64,000 bases of DNA from Candidatus Accumulibacter cognatus (GTDB taxonomy: Bacteria; Pseudomonadota; Gammaproteobacteria; Burkholderiales; Rhodocyclaceae). Below are positions 26,344 through 34,676 of this stretch, in pieces. The notes under the pieces are model-generated. The model was given only the letters and a program-made list of their open reading frames with translations. It did not search any database and had not been told where the DNA came from. Location: NCBI GenBank assembly GCA_013414765.1, contig CP058708.1:1793553-1857552 (forward strand). The letters run 5' to 3'. How positions within the stretch are numbered: the stretch's first letter is position 1; every line of letters starts with the position of its first letter. A program made the translations under genes and the position numbers.

Positions 26344-27516
26344 TGCGGCGCAACCGAAAATCCGGCGCGCTCGGGCTGTGGATGAACGGCCAGCGGGTCG
26401 GTTCCTGGGTGGTCTCCGCGCAGGGCGAGCATCAACTGCATTACGACGAAACCTGGCTCGCCTCGCCGCTCGGGCGGCCCATCTCACTGTCGATGCCGCT
26501 GCGGCCGGGATTGCGTCGGCGCCCTGCAGATCCTGCCCGATGGCGAAACACCGCCAGCCACCGAGGCCATTCAGTCCGAGCCGCTTTCCGACGCACAGGT
26601 GGCAGAACATCTGGCCGGCACGCTGACTCCCCCTGCCTTTACGCAGGACGACGACAGCCTCCGGATTTCGATTGCCGGCGCGCAGGAAAAGACGGCCCTC
26701 CTTTGGCACTCGGGGAATTGGTGCCGCCCGCTCGGTGCCAGGCCGACGACCCATATTTTCAAACTGCCGATGGGGCAGATGCCGGGTGGCATCGATTTGT
26801 CGACTTCCGTCGAGAACGAGTGGCTTTGCCTTCGTCTGCTGCAGGCTTTCGATATTCCCGTCGCCAGCGCCGAAATCGTGCGGTTCGGCGAAATGAAGGC
26901 GCTCTGCGTCGAACGCTTCGACCGCCGCTGGCTGGCCGACGGTCGGCTACTGCGTTTGCCGCAGGAGGATTTTGCGCAGGTCTTCGGTGTGCCGCCGGAC
27001 AGCAAATACGAAAGCCAGGGCGGCCCCGGCATGCGGCCTATCCTCGACCGACTCAACGGTTCGCGCCAGGCGACCATCAACCGCCGGGATTTCTTCCGCA
27101 CGCAGGTCTTGTTCTGGATGCTGGCCGCCATCGATGGCCACGCCAAGAATTTCAGTGTCTTCATCGAGCCCAGGGGCTTTTACCGGCTGACGCCACGCTA
27201 CGACGTGCTTTCCGCACATCCGGTGATGGGCCATGGGGCGGGGCATCTCGCCGCGCAAAAGGTCAGGATGGCCATGGCGGTCGATGGCAGGAACCGGCAT
27301 TACAGGTGGGCTGAAATTCGTCGTGAGCACTTTGAACAAACGGCACGGGGCTGTCGCCTGCCGGATGCGTCGGCGCTGATTGACGAACTGATTGCCAGAA
27401 CCCCGCACGCCATCGCCGGGGTGGCCGACGATCTACCCGCAAATTTCCCTGTAGACCTGGCCAGCACGATATGCGACGGCCTGAAGCAGGCCGCCGACAC
27501 CTTGGGTCATCGATGA
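26337..27516 (+). pseudogene. hipA, broken by deletion and frameshift
   Basis: The N-terminal part (GALGLWMNGQRVGSWVVS, LHYDETWL, GRPISLSMPLRPG) ends near 26515. A second frame begins at once with DCVGALQILPDGETPP, and continues through ISIAGAQEKTALLWH, ETEWLCL-like NEWLCLRLLQAF, DGHAKNFSVFIEP and YDVLSAHP to 27516. About 40-50 residues between the halves (the LLPD/IGRDC region) are missing and the frame is shifted. Kinase motifs in the second part are intact, but the full protein cannot be made from the hipB-coupled start. Confidence 0.85.
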
Positions 27517-28245
27517 ACGCCAACGCCTATTCCGAAGACCAGATGATCCAGGCCGGCACGGCCGATTTTTTTCGCGGAACATCTGGGTTGGCGTTCGGAC
27601 TACGCCATCGGCCGCGAGGATTTCGGCCCCGACAGCCTGCTCGGTCACAGTCATCGCGGCGAGGTGGTACTGCTGCGGCGACTGCGGCGGGCGCTGGCGA
27701 CCTTTGCCGCCGGGGCCGATGAAACGCTGGAGAATGCCGCGGTCGATCCGCTGGAGGACGACCAGGTGGCGGTGGCCGATTACGCCGGCAGCGTCAAGGC
27801 GGCGCGCGGCCATGTCGAGGGACTCGGCTTCGAGTTGGAATTGCTGATGACCCGCCAGCGCCTGGAGAAGCTGGAGCCCATAGCCTTTGCCGTCGGCTGC
27901 GTCAAGCGCAGTGACGAAACGCGGGCAACCTTCAATGTGCTGGTGGAAACCATGCAGGCCAGGTTCCGCGCCCTCTTCCCGCACCCGGATCTGACCACCT
28001 ATTACGCGCAGCACGACGCGCCGTGCGCCATCTACAACAAGCTCAACGAGAAGCGGCCGGTGGAGACATTGGCCGACTACTGGCGAGAGCGTGCTGCTTC
28101 ACGCGCGCAGGTCGAGACGGCCATTCTCGATCACCTGTACGAGGAATTGCCCGAAAAGGCATTCGACGAGAACGAGGTACGACTATTGAGCGCGCGCGTG
28201 CTGGGTTTGTTGATGCGTCCCGGTCATGAGCGGCACCCGCATTGA
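27513..28245 (+). pseudogene. Type I restriction HsdR-like remnant
   Basis: From the ATG at 27513 the frame reads AYSEDQMIQAGTADFF, an HsdR N-terminal signature, then loses register at a run of seven T near 27567-27573. The other frame continues HLGWRSDYAIGREDFGPDSL and GEVVLLRRLRRALATF, also HsdR-like. From about 27770 the sequence changes to a C-terminal part (LEKLEPIAFAVGCVKRSDET, YNKLNEKRPVETLADYW, DENEVRLLSARVLGLLMRPG) that I cannot place with certainty; the helicase motor is absent. It overlaps the hipA stop by 4 bp. Confidence 0.65.
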
Positions 28246-28434
28246 GATCGACCGGATGACGAGATACCAAGCACATCTAGCGCGACGCCGGTGTCCGAGC
28301 ATGGCCTTCGCGGATTGGCTCGACCATCACAGACCCCTCATTGGTTGGCTGCAGCAGCTATGGAGCGCCGAATGGTCGACTGGCAGATTTGCTAGGGTGG
28401 CCTGAAAAGGCGTCTCTGGTGGTTGCGTCAGTGC

Positions 28435-29535
28435 TCACCTACGATTCGCCGTAGTCAGGCGAAACTCCTTGCGTGTGCCGTTCGTTTCACGCATTTCGAA
28501 AATCCCAGCCACACCCAACGCCTCATGCAGTGTCGCGCAGCCACTCTCCTCGAGTTTTCGTCCCATGGCATGCAGGTGATACCCAATGGCTGCGGGCGAC
28601 GACCAGCCGTCAGGTCCCTGACTCTGTGTTACGGCATCTTTGAGCGCTTCAACGTATTCGGTGGGCACGGTGCGGTTGACCTGATCTGGTTTGATCGGCT
28701 GCGCCAGGGTTTTCCTGGGCCGGCAGAAATGAGCATGGCCGTTGCCTTGCTTGCGCTGAACGACTTCGAAGATGGCCACGGCTTGGAGCAGCCTGGAGAA
28801 GGTGCCGGCACCGTAGTGGCGAGGATCGAAATCACTTTGATTGGCCCGCAGGTATTGGGCAACTCGCGAAATAAGCGCCCAGCCATCTTCGTCGGCGACA
28901 TTGGTGTAGGAGCGCAACAACTGACTCTTGAGGCGTTCGAGGGCGAGCGGGGAGGCCACGAACGCGGCAGCAGGTATGCCGGGCATCTCAATGTGGATGG
29001 CGGGCTTGGCTACCTGGCCAGCCACCGCCGTTGGGACGGCTTCGACTGCGTTCGGCGCTGCTTCGACATCAAGTGGGAGCGTTGTGCGGCCGGACGAATC
29101 GAGCAAACGCTCGATGTACGTGAAGCGTTCACAGGCATTGACGAAAGCCTTGGCGGTGTCATTTCGACCGTAGCCGTAGATGCTTAAACCGTTTTCGCGA
29201 ATGCGCGTGGCAAGCCGAGTGAAATCACCGTCGCTGCTGACCACGCAGAAGCCGTCGAAGCGGCCGGAATGGAGAAGATCCATCGCGTCGATGATTAGCG
29301 CGCTGTCGCTTGAATTCTTTCCAACCGAATTGCGGTACTGTTGAATCGGGTGAAATCCGTGATTGGCGATCGCATCTCGCCAGGAGGCGAGGTGTTGGGT
29401 GGTGAAGTCGCCATAAACGCGGCGCACGGCGATTCGGGTGTCGCGCGTCAGGTCTTCGATGATCGGTGCGAGCGCTTCCCGCGTGACGTTGTCGGCGTCG
29501 ACCAGCAAGGCGAATACGGGAAGGTTGTTGTTCAT
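28435..29535 (-). CDS. NYN-domain RNase with LOTUS/OST-HTH domains
   Basis: The 366-residue product has an N-terminal NYN (PIN-like) domain (about 5-155) with the acidic residues expected for metal binding (ALLVDADNVT, DSALIIDAMDLL, VVSSDGDFTRLATRI), and two C-terminal OST-HTH/LOTUS-type winged helices (about 205-280 and 295-365; e.g. DEDGWALISRVAQYLR and GPDGWSSPAAIGYHLH). LabA/DUF88-type proteins of this design are predicted RNA-processing enzymes. It stands alone next to the type I remnants and looks intact. Substrate unknown. Confidence 0.85.
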   Translation of the reverse strand: MNNNLPVFALLVDADNVTREALAPIIEDLTRDTRIAVRRVYGDFTTQHLASWRDAIANHGFHPIQQYRNSVGKNSSDSALIIDAMDLLHSGRFDGFCVVSSDGDFTRLATRIRENGLSIYGYGRNDTAKAFVNACERFTYIERLLDSSGRTTLPLDVEAAPNAVEAVPTAVAGQVAKPAIHIEMPGIPAAAFVASPLALERLKSQLLRSYTNVADEDGWALISRVAQYLRANQSDFDPRHYGAGTFSRLLQAVAIFEVVQRKQGNGHAHFCRPRKTLAQPIKPDQVNRTVPTEYVEALKDAVTQSQGPDGWSSPAAIGYHLHAMGRKLEESGCATLHEALGVAGIFEMRETNGTRKEFRLTTANRR

Positions 29536-29989
29536 CTTATCGGGGAATAGTCATCGGCAGCGCGAGAACCGCAGCCGGCCGGCAAGGCAATGACCGGATG
29601 GGGTTCCCTTGGTTGGTTGTGGCTGTGATTGTAGCGGCTTGTTGCGGCCCGTTCCCACAGGTGCGAACAAACTCAGGCTACGATTGGCGCTTCGGCGGTA
29701 CCGGAGATCACAGATGAGGGGGCTGGAGGTTGCTGGTTGCCGTTGCGGCATGCTTGGCCGCGCAGCCGTGAACCGCGCACAGCAGCGTTCTCGTTCGGCG
29801 TCTTCCAATTTCTTCGCCTTACCAAAATCACCGAGCCGCAGGGTCAGAAGGTTCGCCAAATCGATCAGGTTGGCGTGATTCCCGGTGTCTCTGGGGGCAG
29901 TTTCACTGTGTTGCCCTACGGCCTCTACGGTGATCGGCCGTTCGGCGAGTATGAGCAGCGCCTTCTCAAGCGTGACCTACAGGGGAAGC
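29536..29989. other. Spacer with a patatin-like remnant
   Basis: No intact gene. The only recognisable content is a plus-strand fragment at about 29872-29995 (see separate entry). The rest shows no RNA gene or repeat that I can support. Confidence 0.5.
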
Positions 29990-29995
29990 TCACTG
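29872..29995 (+). pseudogene. Patatin-like phospholipase fragment
   Basis: About 40 residues read VIPGVSGGSFTVLPYGLYGD and FGEYEQRLLKRDLQGKL. The GVSGGS block resembles the G-x-S-x-G nucleophile elbow of bacterial patatin-like proteins and the second block their following helix. There is no start, no oxyanion DGG motif and no catalytic Asp. Its 3' end runs into the antisense of nifM. Confidence 0.5.
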
Positions 29996-30850
29996 ATCCG
30001 GCGACCGTTCGGCCCCCTGCCGGCGCAGGGCCTTGATCCACGCCTTCTGGCAGAGGGCCTGTTGTTGGCCTTCGAGATGTTCGCGGATCGTCTTGCGGGC
30101 TTCCGCGAAACTCAGCAGTCGTTCGCGCTGGATGGCTTCGCAGCGGATCAGGTGGTAGCCCAGTTCGCTCTCGATCACCTCCGAGAGACTTCCCTCGGCG
30201 AGGGTAAAGGCCACCGCATCGAGTTGCGGATAAAGCTGGCCGCGCGGCACGCGGCCGAGCAGGCCGCCATGGACCGCGGTCGGGCATTCGGAGTGCTTCA
30301 GCGCTTGCTCGGCGAAGCGCTGCGGTTCCTTGAGCAGCCGGGCATGGATGGCGTCGATCCGGGCGCGCGCGGCCAGCCGCTCGTTACCTGCCAGACCCTC
30401 GTTGATGGTCACCAGGAGGTGTCGCAGCAGACGCGTTTCGCCATGACGAAAGCGGTGGCGGTTGATGTGCCAGAAGATCTCGACATCGGTATCGCTGACT
30501 GGCGCCAATCTTGCCGCGACCTTCTCCAGAACGGCCTCGACCACCAGGTCGCGCGCCACGGCCTGGCGCAATGACGGCACATCGAGGCCGACGCGTGCGA
30601 GCTCGGCGTGATACTCGTCATCGTCGGCGTAGCGACGGCGGATTTCCCTCAGACTGGCGTCGATCGAGGCTGCCGGGAGCACTACGCTCGCCGCTTCCGG
30701 GGTTTCCAGGATCAGTGCCTCGATCTCCTGCTGCCGGGCGGCGACACGGGTCAGCCGGCGCAGTTCTTCCGGGGTGAGAGACTCCAGGGGCTTGCCGAAC
30801 AACTGCGCGGCGAGCTTGATCGACCGGTAGATGCTGCCCGTCTCAGCCAT
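29990..30850 (-). CDS. nifM: NifM, peptidyl-prolyl isomerase for nitrogenase Fe protein
   Basis: NifM is a parvulin-type PPIase needed for maturation of NifH. The 286-residue product has an N-terminal helical part (about 1-130) and a C-terminal rotamase domain with HLLVTINEGLAGNERLAARA, RFAEQALKHSECPTAVHGG, LLGRVPRGQLYPQLDAVAF and ESELGYHLIRCE. Length and order are typical. It is the last gene of the nifV - TPR - nifW - nifZ - nifM run; its start overlaps nifZ by 8 bp. Confidence 0.93.
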   Translation of the reverse strand: MAETGSIYRSIKLAAQLFGKPLESLTPEELRRLTRVAARQQEIEALILETPEAASVVLPAASIDASLREIRRRYADDDEYHAELARVGLDVPSLRQAVARDLVVEAVLEKVAARLAPVSDTDVEIFWHINRHRFRHGETRLLRHLLVTINEGLAGNERLAARARIDAIHARLLKEPQRFAEQALKHSECPTAVHGGLLGRVPRGQLYPQLDAVAFTLAEGSLSEVIESELGYHLIRCEAIQRERLLSFAEARKTIREHLEGQQQALCQKAWIKALRRQGAERSPDQ

Positions 30851-31304
30851 CGTCTGGCCGGCGCCATTCGTCGAGCGCCGCCTCGGGTACCCACAGGGGG
30901 ACGCCAGCGAGGCAGTCGAAGTGCGTCTGATAGACGATACCCTGGGTCTCTGACTCGTCGAGATTCAGGATTTCGCCGCGACTGCCGGCCGGCACGCGCA
31001 CCTCCCCGCCAACGGCCAGCGGGCGCCGCGCGCGCACCCGCTGGCGAACCTCGAAACGATTTTCGATCCACGCTTCGTCGGCGTCGATCAGTTCGTCTTC
31101 ACGGCAGCCAACCAGGCGTCCCTCGTCGAGGAAATGCACGGAGTAGATGATCTGATCCTGGAGAAATGTGCCGACCCCGCGTACATGGCCGATGCGCCCG
31201 CGTCGCACCAGCAGGCCGCCGGTCGGCACGCCGGGGAAGGTTCCGTCGTTGCGCACGTTGCGCGTCACGCGCACCGCATCGCCGTAGTCCCAGCGCGGCA
31301 ACAC
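30843..31304 (-). CDS. nifZ: NifZ, P-cluster maturation protein
   Basis: NifZ takes part in formation of the second P-cluster of the MoFe protein. The 153-residue product starts MLPRWDYGDAVRVTRNVRND and contains GVPTGGLLVRRGRIGHVRGV and the SVHFLDEGRLVGCREDELI block that defines the family. It begins 4 bp after nifW and overlaps nifM. Confidence 0.93.
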   Translation of the reverse strand: MLPRWDYGDAVRVTRNVRNDGTFPGVPTGGLLVRRGRIGHVRGVGTFLQDQIIYSVHFLDEGRLVGCREDELIDADEAWIENRFEVRQRVRARRPLAVGGEVRVPAGSRGEILNLDESETQGIVYQTHFDCLAGVPLWVPEAALDEWRRPDDG

Positions 31305-31308
31305 GGGC

Positions 31309-31623
31309 TCAGTCCGTCAGCGAGGAGAGGGGGACGAAGGACGATCCTTCGGCCTTCCTGAACACGGCAAAGACCTTTTCGGCCTGCGCGCTGGAGCCGA
31401 CGAAGTCGGTGTAGGCGCACGCCAGCCAGTGGCGATAGGCGAGGTAGTCCGGCGCCTTGCCGGCTTCCTGTTTGGCCAGATAATCGTGAAAGCGTTGCAG
31501 GATGTGCAGGCGATTGACCTGTACCACCGGCGCCGCATAGTCGATGCCGAAGTAGTCAAGGAACTCCTCCGCCGAACTCAACTCGGCGAACTCGTCCTCG
31601 AAGGTGTCGTTGGCGCAAGCCAT
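31309..31623 (-). CDS. nifW: NifW, nitrogenase stabilising/protective protein
   Basis: NifW helps MoFe protein maturation and protects it from oxygen. The 104-residue product shows the family pattern ELSSAEEFLDYFGIDYA, VNRLHILQRFHDYL, and YLAYRHWLACAYTDFVGS, and ends AEKVFAVFRKAEG. The ATG at 31623 follows GAGAGGAGAA. It lies between the TPR-like gene (14 bp) and nifZ. Confidence 0.93.
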   Translation of the reverse strand: MACANDTFEDEFAELSSAEEFLDYFGIDYAAPVVQVNRLHILQRFHDYLAKQEAGKAPDYLAYRHWLACAYTDFVGSSAQAEKVFAVFRKAEGSSFVPLSSLTD

Positions 31624-31637
31624 GGTTTTCTCCTCTC

Positions 31638-32171
31638 TCAGTTGAGGGGTTCGGGGGAAGACGCGTACTGGCGATCGATGACCTCGAGCAGCGGCAGGGC
31701 GCCGAGGGCATCGCGCCGGTCGACGTCGGCAATCGTCCGCAGGCGGGTGCAAGCCTCGCCGATTCGCCCGAGGCGCAGCAGGATCACCGCCGACCCCTTG
31801 AGTGCCAGCAGATGAAAGCGCAGCATGCCCATCGAACGCATGGCCGCCTCGCCGAGGGTGCGCGGCCCCAGGTTGCGCCAGCCGCCGGCCAGTTGCAGGC
31901 GGCGCGCACTGACTTCGAGGGCGCGTTCGGCGACGACCAGGGCGTCTTCGAGGCGATGCTGGTAGAAGTAGTAACGGTAGAGTGCGACCAGGACCGAGAG
32001 CTGCTCGGGCGCCAGGAAATAGGCGTAGAGCAGCCGTTGCTCGGCGACCGGCTGGCCGTAGTCATGCGCCGCGGCGTCGATCTGGGCCGCGACCCGTGGT
32101 GGACAAGGTTCGTCGAAATAGAGCACGTCATCGCTGAGTTCCAGCAGTTCAAGTCGGTCAGCCATCGCCAT
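31638..32171 (-). CDS. TPR-like helical protein of the nif operon
   Basis: The 177-residue product is not one of the named Nif proteins. It is almost all helical, with tetratricopeptide-like stretches LLYAYFLAPEQLSVLVALYRYYFYQ, LEDALVVAERALEVSARR and LLRLGRIGEACTRLRTIADV, so it probably binds a protein partner. The position between nifV (17 bp) and nifW (14 bp) in the same direction implies co-expression and a role linked to nitrogenase maturation. It looks intact. A start at the second Met (32165) is equally possible. Confidence 0.75.
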   Translation of the reverse strand: MAMADRLELLELSDDVLYFDEPCPPRVAAQIDAAAHDYGQPVAEQRLLYAYFLAPEQLSVLVALYRYYFYQHRLEDALVVAERALEVSARRLQLAGGWRNLGPRTLGEAAMRSMGMLRFHLLALKGSAVILLRLGRIGEACTRLRTIADVDRRDALGALPLLEVIDRQYASSPEPLN

Positions 32172-32188
32172 CCTTCGGGTTCATCGGT

Positions 32189-33313
32189 TCAGGAGCTGAG
32201 CAGCTTCAACAGATCGGCCGCCGACGGTGAATGCTTCTTCTCCGCGACGAAGTTGCGCAGCCGTTGCAGGAAAGTGCGTGCAGAGGTGTCCGACAGATCA
32301 TGACCGAGGCCTGCCATCACCTGTTGCACGGCGCGCGCTCCGGAATGCTTGCCGAGAACCACGCGATGCTGGCGACCGACCAGTCCCGGATCGAAGCCCT
32401 GATAGTTGGCCGGATCCTTGAGCAGGCCGTCGACGTGAATCCCCGCCTCATGGGTGAAAGCGCCTTCGCCGACAACGCTCTTCTGCCAGCACAGGGGGCG
32501 CCCGGACGCGATGGCCACGCGCTGCGAGATGGCGGGGAAGCCGGCGAGATCGATCCCCGTTGCCATCCCCTGGCACAGATGCAAGCCAAGGACGACTTCT
32601 TCCAGGGGCGCGTTGCCGCAACGTTCGCCCAGCCCGTTGACGGTCGTGTTGAGGTGCGTCGCGCCGGCGCGGGCGGCTGCCAGCGTGTTGGCGGTGGCCA
32701 TTCCGAGGTCGTCGTGGGCGTGCATCTCGATTTCGAGATCGCACCGCGAACGCAGGTGGCGAATGCGCTCGAACGTCGAGAAGGGGTCGAGGATGCCTAG
32801 GGTATCGGCAAAGCGGATGCGCTGGGCGCCGGCCGCCTGCGCGGCCTCGGCAATCGCCGCCAACAGGTCCGGGTCACCACGCGAGGCGTCTTCGGCACCG
32901 ACGCCGACGCCGAAGCCCAGGTCACGCGCCAGTTGTACGTGCACGCCGATTTCTGCCAGCAGCCACTCCCGATCGCGCCGCAGCTTCGCCTGCAGGTGTT
33001 GATCCGAGGCAGGCACGGAAATGTCGATCAACTGCACACCGAGATTCGCCGCCAGTGCAATGTCGGCACGGTTCATCCGCGTCCACACCATCAGGCGCGC
33101 CCGCAGTCCCAACCCGGCAACCGCCCGGATGCTCTCGCGTTCAGCTTCGCCCATCGCGGGAATGCCGATTTCCAGTTCGGGCACGCCCACCGCGTCAAGG
33201 CGACGCGCGATGTCGGTCTTTTCGTCGGGACTGAAAGCGACACCCGCCGACTGCTCGCCGTCGCGCAGGGTGGTGTCGTTGATGATGATATCGGCGGGAG
33301 GGTTGTGGTTCAT
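32189..33313 (-). CDS. nifV: NifV, homocitrate synthase
   Basis: NifV condenses acetyl-CoA with 2-oxoglutarate to homocitrate, the organic ligand of FeMo-co. The 374-residue TIM-barrel protein has the HMG-CoA lyase/IPMS signatures INDTTLRDGEQSAGVAF (catalytic Arg-Asp), IEMHAHDDLGMATAN (metal His pair) and TVNGLGERCGNAPLEEV, plus FTHEAGIHVDGLL near the C-terminus. The ATG at 33313 is only about 4 nt from the predicted sigma54 start of transcription and has no Shine-Dalgarno, which is unusual. It leads the nifV - TPR - nifW - nifZ - nifM run. Confidence 0.95.
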   Translation of the reverse strand: MNHNPPADIIINDTTLRDGEQSAGVAFSPDEKTDIARRLDAVGVPELEIGIPAMGEAERESIRAVAGLGLRARLMVWTRMNRADIALAANLGVQLIDISVPASDQHLQAKLRRDREWLLAEIGVHVQLARDLGFGVGVGAEDASRGDPDLLAAIAEAAQAAGAQRIRFADTLGILDPFSTFERIRHLRSRCDLEIEMHAHDDLGMATANTLAAARAGATHLNTTVNGLGERCGNAPLEEVVLGLHLCQGMATGIDLAGFPAISQRVAIASGRPLCWQKSVVGEGAFTHEAGIHVDGLLKDPANYQGFDPGLVGRQHRVVLGKHSGARAVQQVMAGLGHDLSDTSARTFLQRLRNFVAEKKHSPSAADLLKLLSS

Positions 33314-33327
33314 GGCACTGCGTAACC

Positions 33328-33343
33328 TGCAATTCCAGTGCCA
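33328..33343 (-). promoter_or_regulatory. sigma54 promoter for nifV operon
   Basis: The minus strand reads TGGCACTGGAATTGCA, a near-perfect -24/-12 element with GG and GC 10 bases apart. Transcription should start near 33317, only a few bases before the nifV ATG at 33313. A near-consensus NifA site lies 50 bp upstream at 33393-33408. Confidence 0.8.
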
Positions 33344-33392
33344 GGAATGAAGCCATTGAAAATCAGTGTGTTGCAGTGGGGGCTCAGTGAAT

Positions 33393-33408
33393 TGTCGGGT
33401 TTGCGACG
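33393..33408. promoter_or_regulatory. NifA-type activator site upstream of nifV
   Basis: TGTCGGGTTTGCGACG matches TGT-N10-ACA except for the final base, and shares the TGTCG...CGAC core with the other sites in the window. Its closeness to the promoter matches the nifL and nifQ/nifE arrangements here. Confidence 0.6.
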
Positions 33409-33605
33409 AAATTGTGTGCTTGTGTCAGGGAGGTGCTCGCGCCGGGCCTGCTTGTGCGTGTTCATTGCGGTTGCCGCTGCCGGGGTTCCGCCAGGCTGGC
33501 AAATCCGGCAATGGACCGAAGTTCTGGCTGCCCGCCAGGCAACGTCTGGCCTGGCGTTGCGCCAACCCGGAGCAGCGCGGCATCCGCTTGACCGCTGTTG
33601 CGAGT

Positions 33606-34676
33606 TCAGCCGACCAGCGCCACTGCCTTGATCTGAGCCCAGACCTGCTGGCCCGGTGCGAGTTTGAGGCGGCATGCCGAGTGCCGGGTCAGGCGTGCCA
33701 GCATGGGCGTGTCGCCGACGCGCAACTGCACCAGCGCGAGTGCCGGATGGTCTTCGGCCACATGGCTGAGCACCGTCGCTGGCAACAGATTCATCATGCT
33801 CACGTCGTCATGACGGCTGCGTGCAATGCTCACGTCGCGGGCCAGGATGCGCATGCGCACGCGGCGCCCGACGGCGGCACCGCCGTCGCGTACCCAGACT
33901 TCGCCGCCAGCGAAGACAATCCGGGCGAGATGCCACTCGGCCGTTCGTTCGACCACCGTGCCGGAGAAAACCACACCGGCGTCGTCGCCGAGGCGCAGCG
34001 GCGGGTCGACGCGCGCCAGGACTTCGGCCAATGGGCCCTGCGTGACGGCTCGGCCGTCGTCGACGACCACGATATGGTCGGCGAGTCGCGCCACCTCGTC
34101 GGGGGCGTGACTGACGTAGAGGATGGGGATCTCCATTTCGTCGCGCAGTTGCTCCAGGTACGGCAGAATCTCCTGCTTGCGCGCGTGGTCGAGCGCCGCC
34201 AGGGGTTCGTCCATCAGCAGCAGGCGTGGGCTGGTGGCGAGTGCGCGTGCAATCGCCACGCGCTGACGTTCGCCACCCGACAGGTGCTCGCTCCTCCTTG
34301 CGAGCAGATGGCCGATGCCCAGCAGCTCGACGGCCCGGGCGAGTGAAACGCGGCGCTGATGCGCGGCGATGCGGCGGCGCCCGAAATCGAGATTGGCAGC
34401 GACGTCGAGATGCGGGAAAAGTCGCGCCTCTTGGAAGACGTAGCCGAGCGGGCGGCGATGCACGGGTAGCCGGCGTGCGCCGTCCTGCCAGGTTTCGCCA
34501 TTGACGGCAAGGAAACCGTCGGCGGTTTTTTCGAGTCCGGCGATGCAGCGCAGCAGCGTTGTCTTGCCCGATCCGGAGCGTCCGAAGAGGGCGGTGATGC
34601 CTTGTCCCGGCAGATCGAGATCGACATCCAGCGTGAAAGCCGGGTAGGGCAGGCGGAAGCGGGCCCGGATGCTCAC
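33606..34676 (-). CDS. modC: ModC, molybdate ABC transporter ATPase
   Basis: ModC powers molybdate import. The 356-residue product has Walker A GRSGSGKTTLL, Q-loop YVFQEARLFPH, signature LSGGERQRVAIARAL, Walker B LLLMDEPLAALD and the H-loop (SHAPDEVARLADH). The C-terminal 100 residues form the TOBE/MOP regulatory domain typical of ModC (VLSHVAEDHPALALVQLRVG). It overlaps modB by 4 bp. Its stop is about 290 bp from the nifV start, with the nifV promoter between. Confidence 0.95.
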   Translation of the reverse strand: MSIRARFRLPYPAFTLDVDLDLPGQGITALFGRSGSGKTTLLRCIAGLEKTADGFLAVNGETWQDGARRLPVHRRPLGYVFQEARLFPHLDVAANLDFGRRRIAAHQRRVSLARAVELLGIGHLLARRSEHLSGGERQRVAIARALATSPRLLLMDEPLAALDHARKQEILPYLEQLRDEMEIPILYVSHAPDEVARLADHIVVVDDGRAVTQGPLAEVLARVDPPLRLGDDAGVVFSGTVVERTAEWHLARIVFAGGEVWVRDGGAAVGRRVRMRILARDVSIARSRHDDVSMMNLLPATVLSHVAEDHPALALVQLRVGDTPMLARLTRHSACRLKLAPGQQVWAQIKAVALVG

